Part shown: piece by piece, positions 53,180 to 61,377 of the stretch
Numbering within the stretch: the first letter of the stretch is position 1
How the letters are laid out: each line of letters opens with the position of its first letter
Origin: Alicyclobacillus acidiphilus NBRC 100859
Lineage (GTDB): Bacteria > Bacillota > Bacilli > Alicyclobacillales > Alicyclobacillaceae
Direction of reading: 5' to 3'
Length of the DNA: 64,000 nt
Assembly: GCF_001544355.1 (NCBI RefSeq)
Contig: NZ_BCQI01000010.1
Location: 30,314 to 94,313, forward strand
The notes under the pieces: generated by a model
What the model was told of the DNA's origin: nothing
Seen by the model: the letters and a program-made list of their open reading frames with translations, nothing else
The model's database searches: none
Translations under genes and position numbers: made by a program

Positions 53180-54523
53180 ATGGGATACTATCGTTCAAGG
53201 AGAGACAACGGCGTATTCCGCGAGTCTGCCAATTCCCTGAAATGGGTAGCGACAGTCGTTGTGTCAGCGTTGGTTGGGGCCGGCGCAACGCTAGCGGTCA
53301 CACCGATCATCAAGAACGTCAACTCGCCAACCGCAACACCGACGACTTCGCTTTCACAATCGACAACCAATTCGAGTGCGCCGATGTCTGTCAACGTCAA
53401 CGTGAATGACGATATTACACAGGTGTTTAAGAAAGTGGAGCCCGACGTGGTTGCCGTGGTCAATTACACGACCACCGACGATTTCTTTACGCAGCAGTCA
53501 CAGACGCAGGAGTCGGACATCGGCTCGGGAGTCTATTTCCATAACGACGGAAAAAATGCTTATATCGTGACCAACAATCACGTGGTGCAAGGCGGCTCAA
53601 AAGTGGAAATCGTTCTCAGTACCAATAAGCAGGTACCTGCCACGGTCGTCGGAACTGACCCGTTCACCGATTTGGCCGTGCTGAAAGTGCCGATTTCCAC
53701 ATTCGCGCATGTGCAACCCGCACAGTTCGCGAACTCCGATGACATTCAGGTTGGGGAACCCGCCATCGCGATCGGGACGCCGATGGGCTTGGACTTCGCG
53801 GATACGGTTACCGCCGGTATCGTCAGCGGCAATCAGCGCATGATGCCTGTTGAAGAACCCGATAGCGACAGCACCTTGGATTATCAATCGGTCATTCAAA
53901 CGGATGCAGCCATCAATCCAGGAAACAGCGGCGGTCCATTGTTGAATGCCAGCGGCCAAGTCATTGGCATCAACAGCAGTAAAATCGTCGAGCAGGATTT
54001 CGAAGGCATGGGCTTCGCCATTCCGTCGAACGAAGTGCTGAATGTGGCAGATCAGATCATGCAGACGGGTCACGCTGTTCATCCGGCGCTCGGGGTTGAA
54101 GGCATCGACTTGTCCACGGTACCGTCGCAGTATATTCCGTCGAATATCCCGGTTGATTACGGTTTTTACGTGCAGTCCGTAACATCTTCAGCAGCGAAAA
54201 AGGCAGGTCTGAAGGCCGGGGACGTGATCATCGCGATCAACGGAAAGACTGTGCAAACCATGGCAGATTTGCGGACCGACCTGTTCGCCATGAAGCCGGG
54301 GCAGGTAGTCAAGGTTACCGTGTATCGCGGACAAACGAAGCTGACGCTGAATGTTCCATTGGGATCGCAGGAATCGCCCAACACAACGGCTGCGGGCGGC
54401 GGTGACAATAATAGCGCGAGCAACAACTCCGACGGCGGCGGCTTCCAGACGCCGTTCGGATCAGGCAGTGGCAGCGGCGGTGGTTTTGACCCGTTCAATT
54501 CGACGACGCCCTTCGGCTATTGA
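53180..54523 (+). CDS. membrane-anchored HtrA/DegP-type serine protease
   Basis: The product of 447 residues has a short cytoplasmic basic tail, one membrane helix (about 22-42), a Thr/Ser linker, an S1C trypsin-like domain with His134 (VTNNHVV), Asp164 (FTDLAVL) and Ser250 (NPGNSGGPL), one PDZ domain (about 315-405), and a Gly/Asn/Ser-rich tail. It degrades misfolded exported proteins outside the membrane. ATG 53180 has AAAGGTG 12 bases upstream; in-frame GTG 53168 and TTG 53144 are alternatives. Which of the HtrA/HtrB/YyxA paralogues it corresponds to is not clear. Confidence 0.93.
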   Translation: MGYYRSRRDNGVFRESANSLKWVATVVVSALVGAGATLAVTPIIKNVNSPTATPTTSLSQSTTNSSAPMSVNVNVNDDITQVFKKVEPDVVAVVNYTTTDDFFTQQSQTQESDIGSGVYFHNDGKNAYIVTNNHVVQGGSKVEIVLSTNKQVPATVVGTDPFTDLAVLKVPISTFAHVQPAQFANSDDIQVGEPAIAIGTPMGLDFADTVTAGIVSGNQRMMPVEEPDSDSTLDYQSVIQTDAAINPGNSGGPLLNASGQVIGINSSKIVEQDFEGMGFAIPSNEVLNVADQIMQTGHAVHPALGVEGIDLSTVPSQYIPSNIPVDYGFYVQSVTSSAAKKAGLKAGDVIIAINGKTVQTMADLRTDLFAMKPGQVVKVTVYRGQTKLTLNVPLGSQESPNTTAAGGGDNNSASNNSDGGGFQTPFGSGSGSGGGFDPFNSTTPFGY

Positions 54524-54569
54524 TGGCGTATTGACGGGAACAGCCGATACCATTTCGTATACGTTTCAG

Positions 54570-54629
54570 CAAATCAAGCGCTGTTCGGGGCCTGCGACAA
54601 GCAGTCCGCTCCCGGCAGCGCTTGATTTG
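54570..54629. repeat. 14-bp perfect inverted repeat after htrA
   Basis: CAAATCAAGCGCTG (54570-54583) and CAGCGCTTGATTTG (54616-54629) are exact inverse complements separated by 32 bases that can form further pairs (CGGG with CCCG). No T-run follows. It may end the htrA transcript as a long stem-loop, or be a remnant of a repetitive element. Confidence 0.6.
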
Positions 54630-54660
54630 TGAAGTTATTTGTGGATGCGGTGAAACAAAA

Positions 54661-54702
54661 CTGCCGCTCCCTCTTGCCGCGTGAACGGCAGGGGAGCGAC
54701 AG
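54661..54702 (-). terminator. intrinsic terminator of the VOC-comA operon
   Basis: On the minus strand, CTGTCGCTCCC pairs with GGGAGCGGCAG around an inner TGCCG/CGGCA stem and runs into TTTTGTTTC. It lies 22 bases beyond the stop of the VOC gene. Confidence 0.8.
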
Positions 54703-54723
54703 TCGATATATTGAACTGGTCAA

Positions 54724-55122
54724 TCAGTACATCATGCGGGGATCTGGATAGTACTTAAATTCGAGCAGATTGTTCGAAGGATCTTGCAAGAAAAACATCT
54801 CGTGTTCCTCGATTTTGCCCTGGAAACGCTTCGATAAGTCTTGGAAAAATGGAATCTCGCGTTGTTTGGCGAGCTTGTACAGATTGTCAAACTCCTGCTT
54901 GTCCTTAAATGTCACACCAAAATGACGGGGATACATCTTCACTTGTTGATCATAGTCTTGAGACAGGTGGCACACTACTTGATCGCCAAAAAAATCGAGT
55001 GTGATTCGGTCAGCGTAACGACGGGCAAGTTTGCATCCGAGCTTGGTGACGTAGAATTCGAACGTCTCGTCCAAGTCTTTGGCTGGGATAGCCAAGTGAA
55101 ATACGTTATTCGGGTCACGCAT
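54724..55122 (-). CDS. VOC-family (glyoxalase-like) protein
   Basis: The product of 132 residues has the paired beta-alpha-beta-beta-beta pattern of vicinal oxygen chelate proteins: VFHLAIPAKDLDETFEFYVTK at the start, RHFGVTF in the middle and EHEMFFLQDPSNNLLEFKYY at the end, with candidate metal ligands His and Glu at the usual places. ATG 55122 follows AAGGAGG by 8 bases. Its start overlaps the end of the comA-like gene, indicating coupling. Substrate unknown; a role near sulfolactate metabolism is possible. Confidence 0.85.
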   Translation of the reverse strand: MRDPNNVFHLAIPAKDLDETFEFYVTKLGCKLARRYADRITLDFFGDQVVCHLSQDYDQQVKMYPRHFGVTFKDKQEFDNLYKLAKQREIPFFQDLSKRFQGKIEEHEMFFLQDPSNNLLEFKYYPDPRMMY

Positions 55123-55909
55123 GGTGAAGGCCTCCTTCTTCAAACAGCATCAGTGTATCGGAGCGAAGTCCGAGTCGAAGTGTCTCCAATGGAATGATAT
55201 GTGCAAACGGAACGTTCGCCAAGTTGACGCTCGGTCCGACCTTTTCAATAAAATAGGCTTGCAGCGTCTTGTTTGGGGCTTCAAAGATGAGCGAGTTCAC
55301 ATCGATGCCAGCGCCGAGGATTTCCTCAATCAACCCGAAACGCAATTCTCCGTCTTCTCGGCAAATGCCGCTCGTTCCAGATTCGCGGGCTTCCGTGATG
55401 ACTCGGATGGCTCCCGCAGCGAGATCGGCCCGAATGTACTCAATCCAACGATTCGGCGGAAGCATCAGCGATTGGTTGACGTCCTTGAAACCGACCTCGC
55501 TCAACACCTGAAAGTGTTGTGCGTATCGATGAATCCATTCACACTTTTCTTCGTTCGACATGGGCACTGTTCCGTTGGAAATTTCGACATAGCGACATTC
55601 GTGTCGCAGGCAAAATTCCGTGTAGCGTTCGGTCTTTCCCTGAATGTAGTACTTTTCAAACAATGTGCCGCCAAAAAAATAATCAATGCCGTGATTCTTC
55701 AGGCACTGGATCTTTTCTTCGAGTTTTGGCGTCACAATCGAGGTACCCCAACCAAATTTCACAACGTCAACGTAGGTGCCGACGCTGTCCATCACATCTT
55801 CAAACTCGCGGAGTGGAACACCATTGTCAATAATAATGGTCCACCCGGATTGTCTTGGTTTCGCTTCTCGTTGTGGCAGCTCGAGGCCTAAGTTTGGCGC
55901 ATCCAACAT
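55115..55909 (-). CDS. comA: phosphosulfolactate synthase (ComA/YitD family)
   Basis: The product of 264 residues is a TIM-barrel enzyme adding sulfite to phosphoenolpyruvate to form phosphosulfolactate. Visible motifs are TIIIDNGVPLREFED, DVVKFGWGTS, YFFGGTLFEKYYIQGK, YVEISNGTVPM, and ITEARESGTSGI. In Bacillus the YitD homologue belongs to sulfolactate synthesis in spores; in methanogens the same reaction starts coenzyme M synthesis. No ComB phosphatase gene is adjacent; the only partner is the overlapping VOC gene. GGGAGAG precedes the ATG. Confidence 0.9.
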   Translation of the reverse strand: MLDAPNLGLELPQREAKPRQSGWTIIIDNGVPLREFEDVMDSVGTYVDVVKFGWGTSIVTPKLEEKIQCLKNHGIDYFFGGTLFEKYYIQGKTERYTEFCLRHECRYVEISNGTVPMSNEEKCEWIHRYAQHFQVLSEVGFKDVNQSLMLPPNRWIEYIRADLAAGAIRVITEARESGTSGICREDGELRFGLIEEILGAGIDVNSLIFEAPNKTLQAYFIEKVGPSVNLANVPFAHIIPLETLRLGLRSDTLMLFEEGGLHHA

Positions 55910-55910
55910 C

Positions 55911-56384
55911 GTCGTTCACTCTCCCTGAGAATAGCATTCGAGCATGGTAATTCCTTTCTGACTCTACCTGTCAATCGTTGAAAGTCGATTGAAAACCCAA
56001 GGATTAACGAGGCGTTTCAAGAGCCAGGCACTAGCTCACGATACCAATGGCCTTCTTTAAGATTGTCTCAAAAAAACCTCAAACGAACCGCTTACATTGT
56101 ACACCGCCAGACATGAACTTGTACGATTCGCCAACGACCGTGTGCTGGAGATCATCGTTCCAATATGTGATTTCATTGGCAATCCCGCAAAATTCGCGAA
56201 ATTCGAGTGTGCCGCCAGGGAGGAGATCGGCGCAATGTGTCGAATTTAAGCTTGTCGAATTTGCTAGAAACACAAGCAATTTTAGCGAACCATCGTCTAG
56301 AGGTGCAGGTTGTTTTTTCGGTAGGGATTCGTGAACCAGCCGTTCGCAGAGATAGAACGTTATCGAATTGTAAGAGGAGCTGCT
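55911..56384. other. intergenic region without a supported gene
   Basis: The 474 bases between divergent comA and the NlpC/P60 gene are less GC-rich than neighbours. A minus-strand frame of 66 codons (56079-56279) has plausible composition and ends near a T-run, but it has no ribosome-binding site or recognisable family. The region probably holds the promoters of both genes; no clear hexamer pair was found. Confidence 0.4.
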
Positions 56385-57554
56385 ATGTCGATTAAATCCA
56401 AAGTGACCATGGGGCTTTCTACTGTTGCCGTTGTCTCTATCGCACTCTATCCGGTATCCGTTTCAGCTGATTCCTTGGCGGATGAACAAGCGAAATTGTC
56501 ACAACTGCAAAGTCAAAAATTGTCTATCGAAAAGCAGGTTCAGACCGACGCGTCGAAAGCGCTGATGTTGAAGAACGCCATCGCTACATATAACAATTCC
56601 ATTCACGCGGTTGATGCGCAGATTCAATCGAGTTCTGTCAAGATGACGGCACTGAAGGCGCAGCAACAACAATTGGATGAGGACCTGGTGAAAAATCAGG
56701 CGGAGTTGACTCAGGAGCAAAACGAGCTCGCTGAAATTGTTCGCGGTGAATATGAGGATGGCAATGTTTCGTACCTCGAGGTGCTGTTTAACGCGACGAG
56801 TTTCAGCGATTTCCTGTCGAGGCTGTACGACTTGTCCGTTGTATCGAAAACCCAGAATCAGGTTGTCAACAACGTCAAGGCCCTGCAGCAGTCCATTATC
56901 CAAAAGCAGAACCAAGTGAAGGCGTCGGAGCAGCAACTGGCACAAGTTCAGTCGCAGTTGGAAGCGCTCGAGCAAACCGACGAGACGTTGAAGTCACATC
57001 GTGAAAGTGATTTGGAGAATGTCGAAAACGACATTCAGAACGGGCAGGCACAACAAGGGATGCTCGAAAGCCAAATTCAACTGACACAGTCCGACATTCA
57101 AGCGATTGAAGAGGCTACGAAAGAGGCGGAAGAGCAAGAGAGCAATACGCAATATGTCCAACAGCAGGCGGCCGGTTTGGTAACTGCGGATCCATCGGCA
57201 ATCATCGCGTTTGCCGAATCGTTCATGGGGACGCCGTACGTTTGGGGCGGCACGTCGCCGAGCGGATTCGACTGTTCCGGCTTCACGCAGTACGTGATGG
57301 CTCATTTTGGCGTGTACATCAGCCGTACTTCGGAAGAGCAGTTTGCTGCTGGCGTACCCGTATCCGAGAACGATTTGCAGCCTGGAGATCTCGTGTTCTT
57401 CAGCACGTATGCTCCGGGTGCGACGCACGTGGGCATCTACATCGGAAACGGTTTAATGGTCGACTCGCAGGATATGGGCGTGTCCATCGACAGCGTATTC
57501 AATTCCTATTGGGGACCGAAGTATATCGGCGCGCGGCGGTATATCAAATCGTAA
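56385..57554 (+). CDS. secreted NlpC/P60 peptidoglycan hydrolase with coiled-coil domain
   Basis: The product of 389 residues has a Sec signal peptide ending SVSA, a long N-terminal coiled coil (about 30-260, rich in Gln, Leu and Glu, PcsB/CwlO-like), and a C-terminal NlpC/P60 domain. Catalytic Cys297 lies in GFDCSGF and His348 in THVGIYIG. CwlO-type enzymes cleave gamma-D-Glu-diaminopimelate bonds during cell elongation under FtsEX control via the coiled coil; FtsEX genes are not in this window. ATG 56385 follows AGAGGAG. A strong terminator follows. Confidence 0.94.
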   Translation: MSIKSKVTMGLSTVAVVSIALYPVSVSADSLADEQAKLSQLQSQKLSIEKQVQTDASKALMLKNAIATYNNSIHAVDAQIQSSSVKMTALKAQQQQLDEDLVKNQAELTQEQNELAEIVRGEYEDGNVSYLEVLFNATSFSDFLSRLYDLSVVSKTQNQVVNNVKALQQSIIQKQNQVKASEQQLAQVQSQLEALEQTDETLKSHRESDLENVENDIQNGQAQQGMLESQIQLTQSDIQAIEEATKEAEEQESNTQYVQQQAAGLVTADPSAIIAFAESFMGTPYVWGGTSPSGFDCSGFTQYVMAHFGVYISRTSEEQFAAGVPVSENDLQPGDLVFFSTYAPGATHVGIYIGNGLMVDSQDMGVSIDSVFNSYWGPKYIGARRYIKS

Positions 57555-57570
57555 TCGGTAACAGACAGGT

Positions 57571-57619
57571 GGACAGAGCCATTCGGGAACTTGCTCAAGC
57601 TTCCCGAATGGCTCTGTCC
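57571..57619. terminator. 19-bp perfect hairpin terminator
   Basis: GGACAGAGCCATTCGGGAA (57571-57589) and its exact complement at 57601-57619 enclose an 11-base loop. A short pyrimidine run (GCTTTCTG) follows. It lies between the convergent NlpC/P60 and glycosyltransferase genes and may serve both. Confidence 0.8.
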
Positions 57620-57664
57620 GCTTTCTGTGTTTGTGGGGAAGAATTCGCTTCAGCGTTTTACGTT

Positions 57665-58894
57665 TTACATCCCGCGGCGGAGTTCTCGCAGTGTATAGAA
57701 GGTATCGCGCCATACGAGTCCGCCGCGCTTCAGGGCCATGACTGCCGAACGGCTGAAGGAAAAAGCGTATAAGGCCATACCAAGCGGTAAAATCAGAAAC
57801 TGGTGTTTCGGAAACCGGAGAAACACGGCGTTCAGTTCGTACAAAATACCCATCATCACCAGGGCACTCAGGTAGATAAGCCGCGTCCAGCCACTGCTGG
57901 CCAAGGCGCCGATGAAAGGTGTCGAGTAGAGTGCCATCATCACGATCATGCTGAGAAACAAGAGTCCCGCCGAATAGCGAAAGGCGGGCAGCGGCGCCTT
58001 TTCCATGCCGACGATCATCGCTCTCAGGTTGGGATACCACTCAATTTCAATGAATTGCCGAGCGATCACGAACCGTTGTCGAAATCCTTTGCGCTTGATC
58101 TGCTTGCCCAAGTGCAGGTCGTCGTCAGGACGCAGCGCGATGGCTTGGTGCGTGCCGCAGGCATGATAGGCGGATCGTTCGACGAGATTGAACGCGCCGA
58201 TGCCTGCATGCGCTTTGGCGCGTGGCCGGTACGCGCTTTGCGGACGTTTGAACAGCACGTAATTGAAGATGTATGCCGCTGTCAACAGCCGGAGCCAATA
58301 GCCTTGGGCGATCAACGCCGGGGCAACCGTCAGGTGGTGCAGATTGTGGCGGTGCACGTAATCCATCGCTCGTTCAATGGCATCCGGATAAAACCAGACG
58401 TCCGCATCCGCGAACAGCAGCCATTGGCCTGAGGCCGCCGTCGCGCCCACGTACAGCGCGTGGTTTTTGCCAAGCCATCCGGGAGGCAGTTCACGGATGT
58501 GAATGGCCTTGATTTCACGGTGTTGCGCTGCCAGTTGATCGATCTCGGGCCCCGTCTCGTCGGTGGAGCGATCATTGACTAAAATAAGTTCGAGATTGCC
58601 GTACGTTTGCCGGAGCAGCGATTCGACCGTCTGACGGATCCGCGATGACTCGTCGCGCGCCGCCACGATCACGGAGACCTTGTCCTGCGCCCGACGGGCG
58701 TTCGCGGCTTGCGCGATGCGAGTGGCCGGTTGCTCAATTCGTGACAGTTGAGGCGTCCGCACGAGATCGGGTATCGTGCGAATGAAGATCACAGCCCAGA
58801 TTGCGAATGTGATCCATGGAATGAGAATCTGCCAGTGCACAGATTCCACCCACGTCCGCCAAGGTAGCCATTGCACCCATTCCACCCAGGACAT
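57665..58894 (-). CDS. family 2 glycosyltransferase, membrane-anchored (CrtQ/HpnB-like)
   Basis: The product of 409 residues has an N-terminal membrane helix, a GT-A domain with SVIVAARDESSRIRQTVESL, LVNDRSTDETG, the acceptor motif PPGWLGKNHALYVGA and the DxD motif LLFADADVWF, then three or four C-terminal helices. The arrangement resembles diaponeurosporenoate glucosyltransferase CrtQ and hopanoid-associated HpnB; with a hopanoid cluster 5 kb away, hopanoid or carotenoid glycosylation is possible but unproven. The start at 58894 follows GAAGG by 9 bases; a longer frame to 59098 lacks a site. Divergent from the PBP gene. Confidence 0.87.
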   Translation of the reverse strand: MSWVEWVQWLPWRTWVESVHWQILIPWITFAIWAVIFIRTIPDLVRTPQLSRIEQPATRIAQAANARRAQDKVSVIVAARDESSRIRQTVESLLRQTYGNLELILVNDRSTDETGPEIDQLAAQHREIKAIHIRELPPGWLGKNHALYVGATAASGQWLLFADADVWFYPDAIERAMDYVHRHNLHHLTVAPALIAQGYWLRLLTAAYIFNYVLFKRPQSAYRPRAKAHAGIGAFNLVERSAYHACGTHQAIALRPDDDLHLGKQIKRKGFRQRFVIARQFIEIEWYPNLRAMIVGMEKAPLPAFRYSAGLLFLSMIVMMALYSTPFIGALASSGWTRLIYLSALVMMGILYELNAVFLRFPKHQFLILPLGMALYAFSFSRSAVMALKRGGLVWRDTFYTLRELRRGM

Positions 58895-59140
58895 GTTGAA
58901 TGCCTTCTTTCGAAAAGATGAAATCGCCGCGCGGGTACCGCGCGATTGGTTCACCGTTATTATACAAATCTGCGCTCCGAAATAGTTAGTCCTATGGCAC
59001 ATTCGCGACGGGAACAACATCATTTCAAGGTTGAACAGTGGCATGATGATTTTTCCAGCGTATGATCGGCGGACTTGAGAGAGTCTGAACAGAGTCACAC
59101 GTTTCGCGATGGCAAAGGCCTATCTTCTTTTGACAAACTT

Positions 59141-59170
59141 TTGACAGTATAGAAATAGACGAAATAGATA
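59141..59170 (+). promoter_or_regulatory. candidate promoter of the PBP gene
   Basis: TTGACA (59141-59146) and TAGATA (59165-59170) are 18 bases apart; a second TTGACA occurs at 59130-59135. The -10 match is poor. The rest of the 347-base divergent spacer (58895-59241) contains no gene. Confidence 0.35.
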
Positions 59171-59182
59171 CGCTGATTGGGT

Positions 59183-59206
59183 CGTCAATGTATTCGTCAA
59201 TGTATT
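59183..59206 (+). repeat. 12-bp perfect tandem repeat upstream of the PBP gene
   Basis: CGTCAATGTATT occurs twice head to tail (59183-59194, 59195-59206), 36 bases before the start codon and just downstream of the predicted promoter. The spacing of about one helical turn would suit a regulator binding direct repeats, but no regulator is known. Confidence 0.5.
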
Positions 59207-59241
59207 AAGATGACATTAATCATATGATTCGAGGTCATGCA

Positions 59242-61326
59242 ATGAAGAAGAAGGAACAGCTTTCGGATGAAGAAAAACGGCTGCGCAAACGGGTATTCAG
59301 GACGAATGTCGTCTATGGTATGGTCTTTCTCTCATTTACCTCTTTGATCTTGCGAGCCTCGTACATCCAAATCGTGAAAGGCAAAACGTATCGACAGCAA
59401 GAGCTGACGACGCAATTTACGAAGATTCCCGTGCTTCCTCAGCGCGGTTGGATCTATGACGCCAACGGGCAGGTTCTGGCGTGGGACAAGCCGACGATGA
59501 ATATCGTCATGAACCGATACACGACGTTGTCCAAGGCTCAGTACCTGCAGGTTGCGAACACGCTCGCGCCCGTGTTGAACACGACGCCGAAAAAGCTGTA
59601 CGCGACGATGCAAGGAAGCCCTGGGCAGATTCAGGTGGTACTTGCCTCGGGTGTGACAGACAAGCAGGTGGCGTTTGTCGTCGAGCATCAATCGCAGTTG
59701 CCGAGTGTGCAGGTGGTCCAGGACTATATACGCGAGTATCCGAACGGCGATCTCGCTGGCCAAGTGCTTGGCTATGTCGGGGCGTTGACGGCGGAACAAG
59801 CGAAACAGCCGCAGTTCAAAAACTATTTGTACAGCCAGCAAGTTGGACAAACGGGCATTGAAGCTGAATATGAACAGGAGTTGCAAGGGAAACCGGGATA
59901 CGATTTGGTGACCATCAACTCTGCCGGCAACGCCGTGGGCAGCGTGGGTTCGGTGCCGCCCGTCGACGGAGACAACATTCAATTGACGCTTGACGGCCAT
60001 GAACAGGCAGAGGCGCAGATGATCATGCAGAAGCAGATTGAGAGCCTGCAGAATACGTCCGTCGAGAACGCGGCGGCAGTCATGCTGAACGTCAAGACCG
60101 GCGGCGTCATTGCGATGGTGAGCTATCCGTACCTGGATCCAAACTGGTTCACCAACGGCACCATCGGCCAGCATGCCAACTACCTGAGCACGTCGGGCGC
60201 GCAGTTGAACAACGTGATCAACACGTTCAACTATCCGGGATCGACCGTCAAGCCGGCGAACATGTTGACCGCGTTGAAGGCCGGTGTGGTCACACCCAAT
60301 ACCTTAATCGAGGACGATGGTTACATCTACATCGGAACCTCCCGCAAAAACGAGGACGAAGGCTTTGTCTTCGGCGCTGTGAACCCAATCGAAGCGATTG
60401 TGGTGTCGAGTGACGTGTTCTTCTATCAGGTGGGATTGTGGCTCGGCAAGTGGTTCGGCAGCAGCACATCGAGCGGTGGCTATTTCCCTTCGAGTGACAA
60501 GACGTTCCAAAATTATTTGGATACAGATTTTGCGAAGGGCATCAATCAACTGTTTCAGGGAGAGGTCGACTTCGGCCTCGGGCAGAAGACCGGGATCGAC
60601 TTGCCTTATGAAAGTTCTGGTTCGTTCTACATTGAGGACTCGCGGGAACAGAACGCGCAGGTGCCGTACGACCTGAAGGCGAGTGAAGAATCGATCAAGA
60701 AGACGGGGCGGTATGTCAACTATGGCTCTCCAGCCAGTCTGGCGGACGCGGCCATCGGTCAGTCGCAGATGTTTACGCCGATGGAGTTGGGACAGTACGT
60801 GATGACCCTGGCCGACCAGGGCAAACGGCTGCAGCCGCACTTGCTGGAACGCGTCTACAGCGCAAATACGACTCCGAATACGGGCGGCCGCCCCATCAAG
60901 ACAGCGAAGACGGTTGTGCAGAGTACGGTTCACGCGACGGCCGCACAGTGGTCTTTGATTAAGCAGGGTATGTACGGCGTGACATCCAATCCTTCCGGTA
61001 CGGCGTATTCGGCCTTCGCGGGGGCTCACTATCAGGCTGCGGGCAAGACAGGAACGGCACAGATTTACATTCACGGCAAGCCAACCGACAACTCCGTGTT
61101 CATCTGTTACGCGCCGCTCAACAACCCGATTGTCGCGGTCGCGGTGATGGCTCCCGGCGGCGGCTACGGTGCGCAGTTCTCGGCCGTGATCGCGCGCCAG
61201 ATGATCGATGCCTATTTCAACGAGCATCACGAACCGTTCATGCCGAAATCGGGGTGGACGTCGACGGCGATTCCTTCAGATTGGAAGACGTCGTCCGCCT
61301 ATCAAATTCCGGAACACAGCAAATGA
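59242..61326 (+). CDS. class B penicillin-binding protein, PBP2/MrdA type transpeptidase
   Basis: The product of 694 residues has a cytoplasmic charged tail, one membrane helix (about 25-42), a PBP dimerisation domain opening with LPQRGWIYDANGQVLA, and a transpeptidase domain. Ser334 in GSTVKP is the nucleophile, Ser389-Ser390-Asp391 is the second motif, where the Asp variant is typical of PBP2/MrdA, and KTG is at Lys602. It crosslinks peptidoglycan during elongation or sporulation. ATG 59242 is preferred (GAGGT 6 bases upstream) over 59224. It is a stand-alone gene without rodA or mreBCD nearby. Confidence 0.94.
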   Translation: MKKKEQLSDEEKRLRKRVFRTNVVYGMVFLSFTSLILRASYIQIVKGKTYRQQELTTQFTKIPVLPQRGWIYDANGQVLAWDKPTMNIVMNRYTTLSKAQYLQVANTLAPVLNTTPKKLYATMQGSPGQIQVVLASGVTDKQVAFVVEHQSQLPSVQVVQDYIREYPNGDLAGQVLGYVGALTAEQAKQPQFKNYLYSQQVGQTGIEAEYEQELQGKPGYDLVTINSAGNAVGSVGSVPPVDGDNIQLTLDGHEQAEAQMIMQKQIESLQNTSVENAAAVMLNVKTGGVIAMVSYPYLDPNWFTNGTIGQHANYLSTSGAQLNNVINTFNYPGSTVKPANMLTALKAGVVTPNTLIEDDGYIYIGTSRKNEDEGFVFGAVNPIEAIVVSSDVFFYQVGLWLGKWFGSSTSSGGYFPSSDKTFQNYLDTDFAKGINQLFQGEVDFGLGQKTGIDLPYESSGSFYIEDSREQNAQVPYDLKASEESIKKTGRYVNYGSPASLADAAIGQSQMFTPMELGQYVMTLADQGKRLQPHLLERVYSANTTPNTGGRPIKTAKTVVQSTVHATAAQWSLIKQGMYGVTSNPSGTAYSAFAGAHYQAAGKTGTAQIYIHGKPTDNSVFICYAPLNNPIVAVAVMAPGGGYGAQFSAVIARQMIDAYFNEHHEPFMPKSGWTSTAIPSDWKTSSAYQIPEHSK

Positions 61327-61377
61327 TGGAAGAGCATCGGCTGGCTGACAGTCGGTCAGGAAAAGTGGAGGAGAATC

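Noticed and set aside
56047..56334. Small frames on both strands in the comA to NlpC/P60 spacer
   Set aside because: No ribosome-binding site, no recognised domain. The minus-strand frame at 56079-56279 is slightly protein-like but cannot be supported without homologues.
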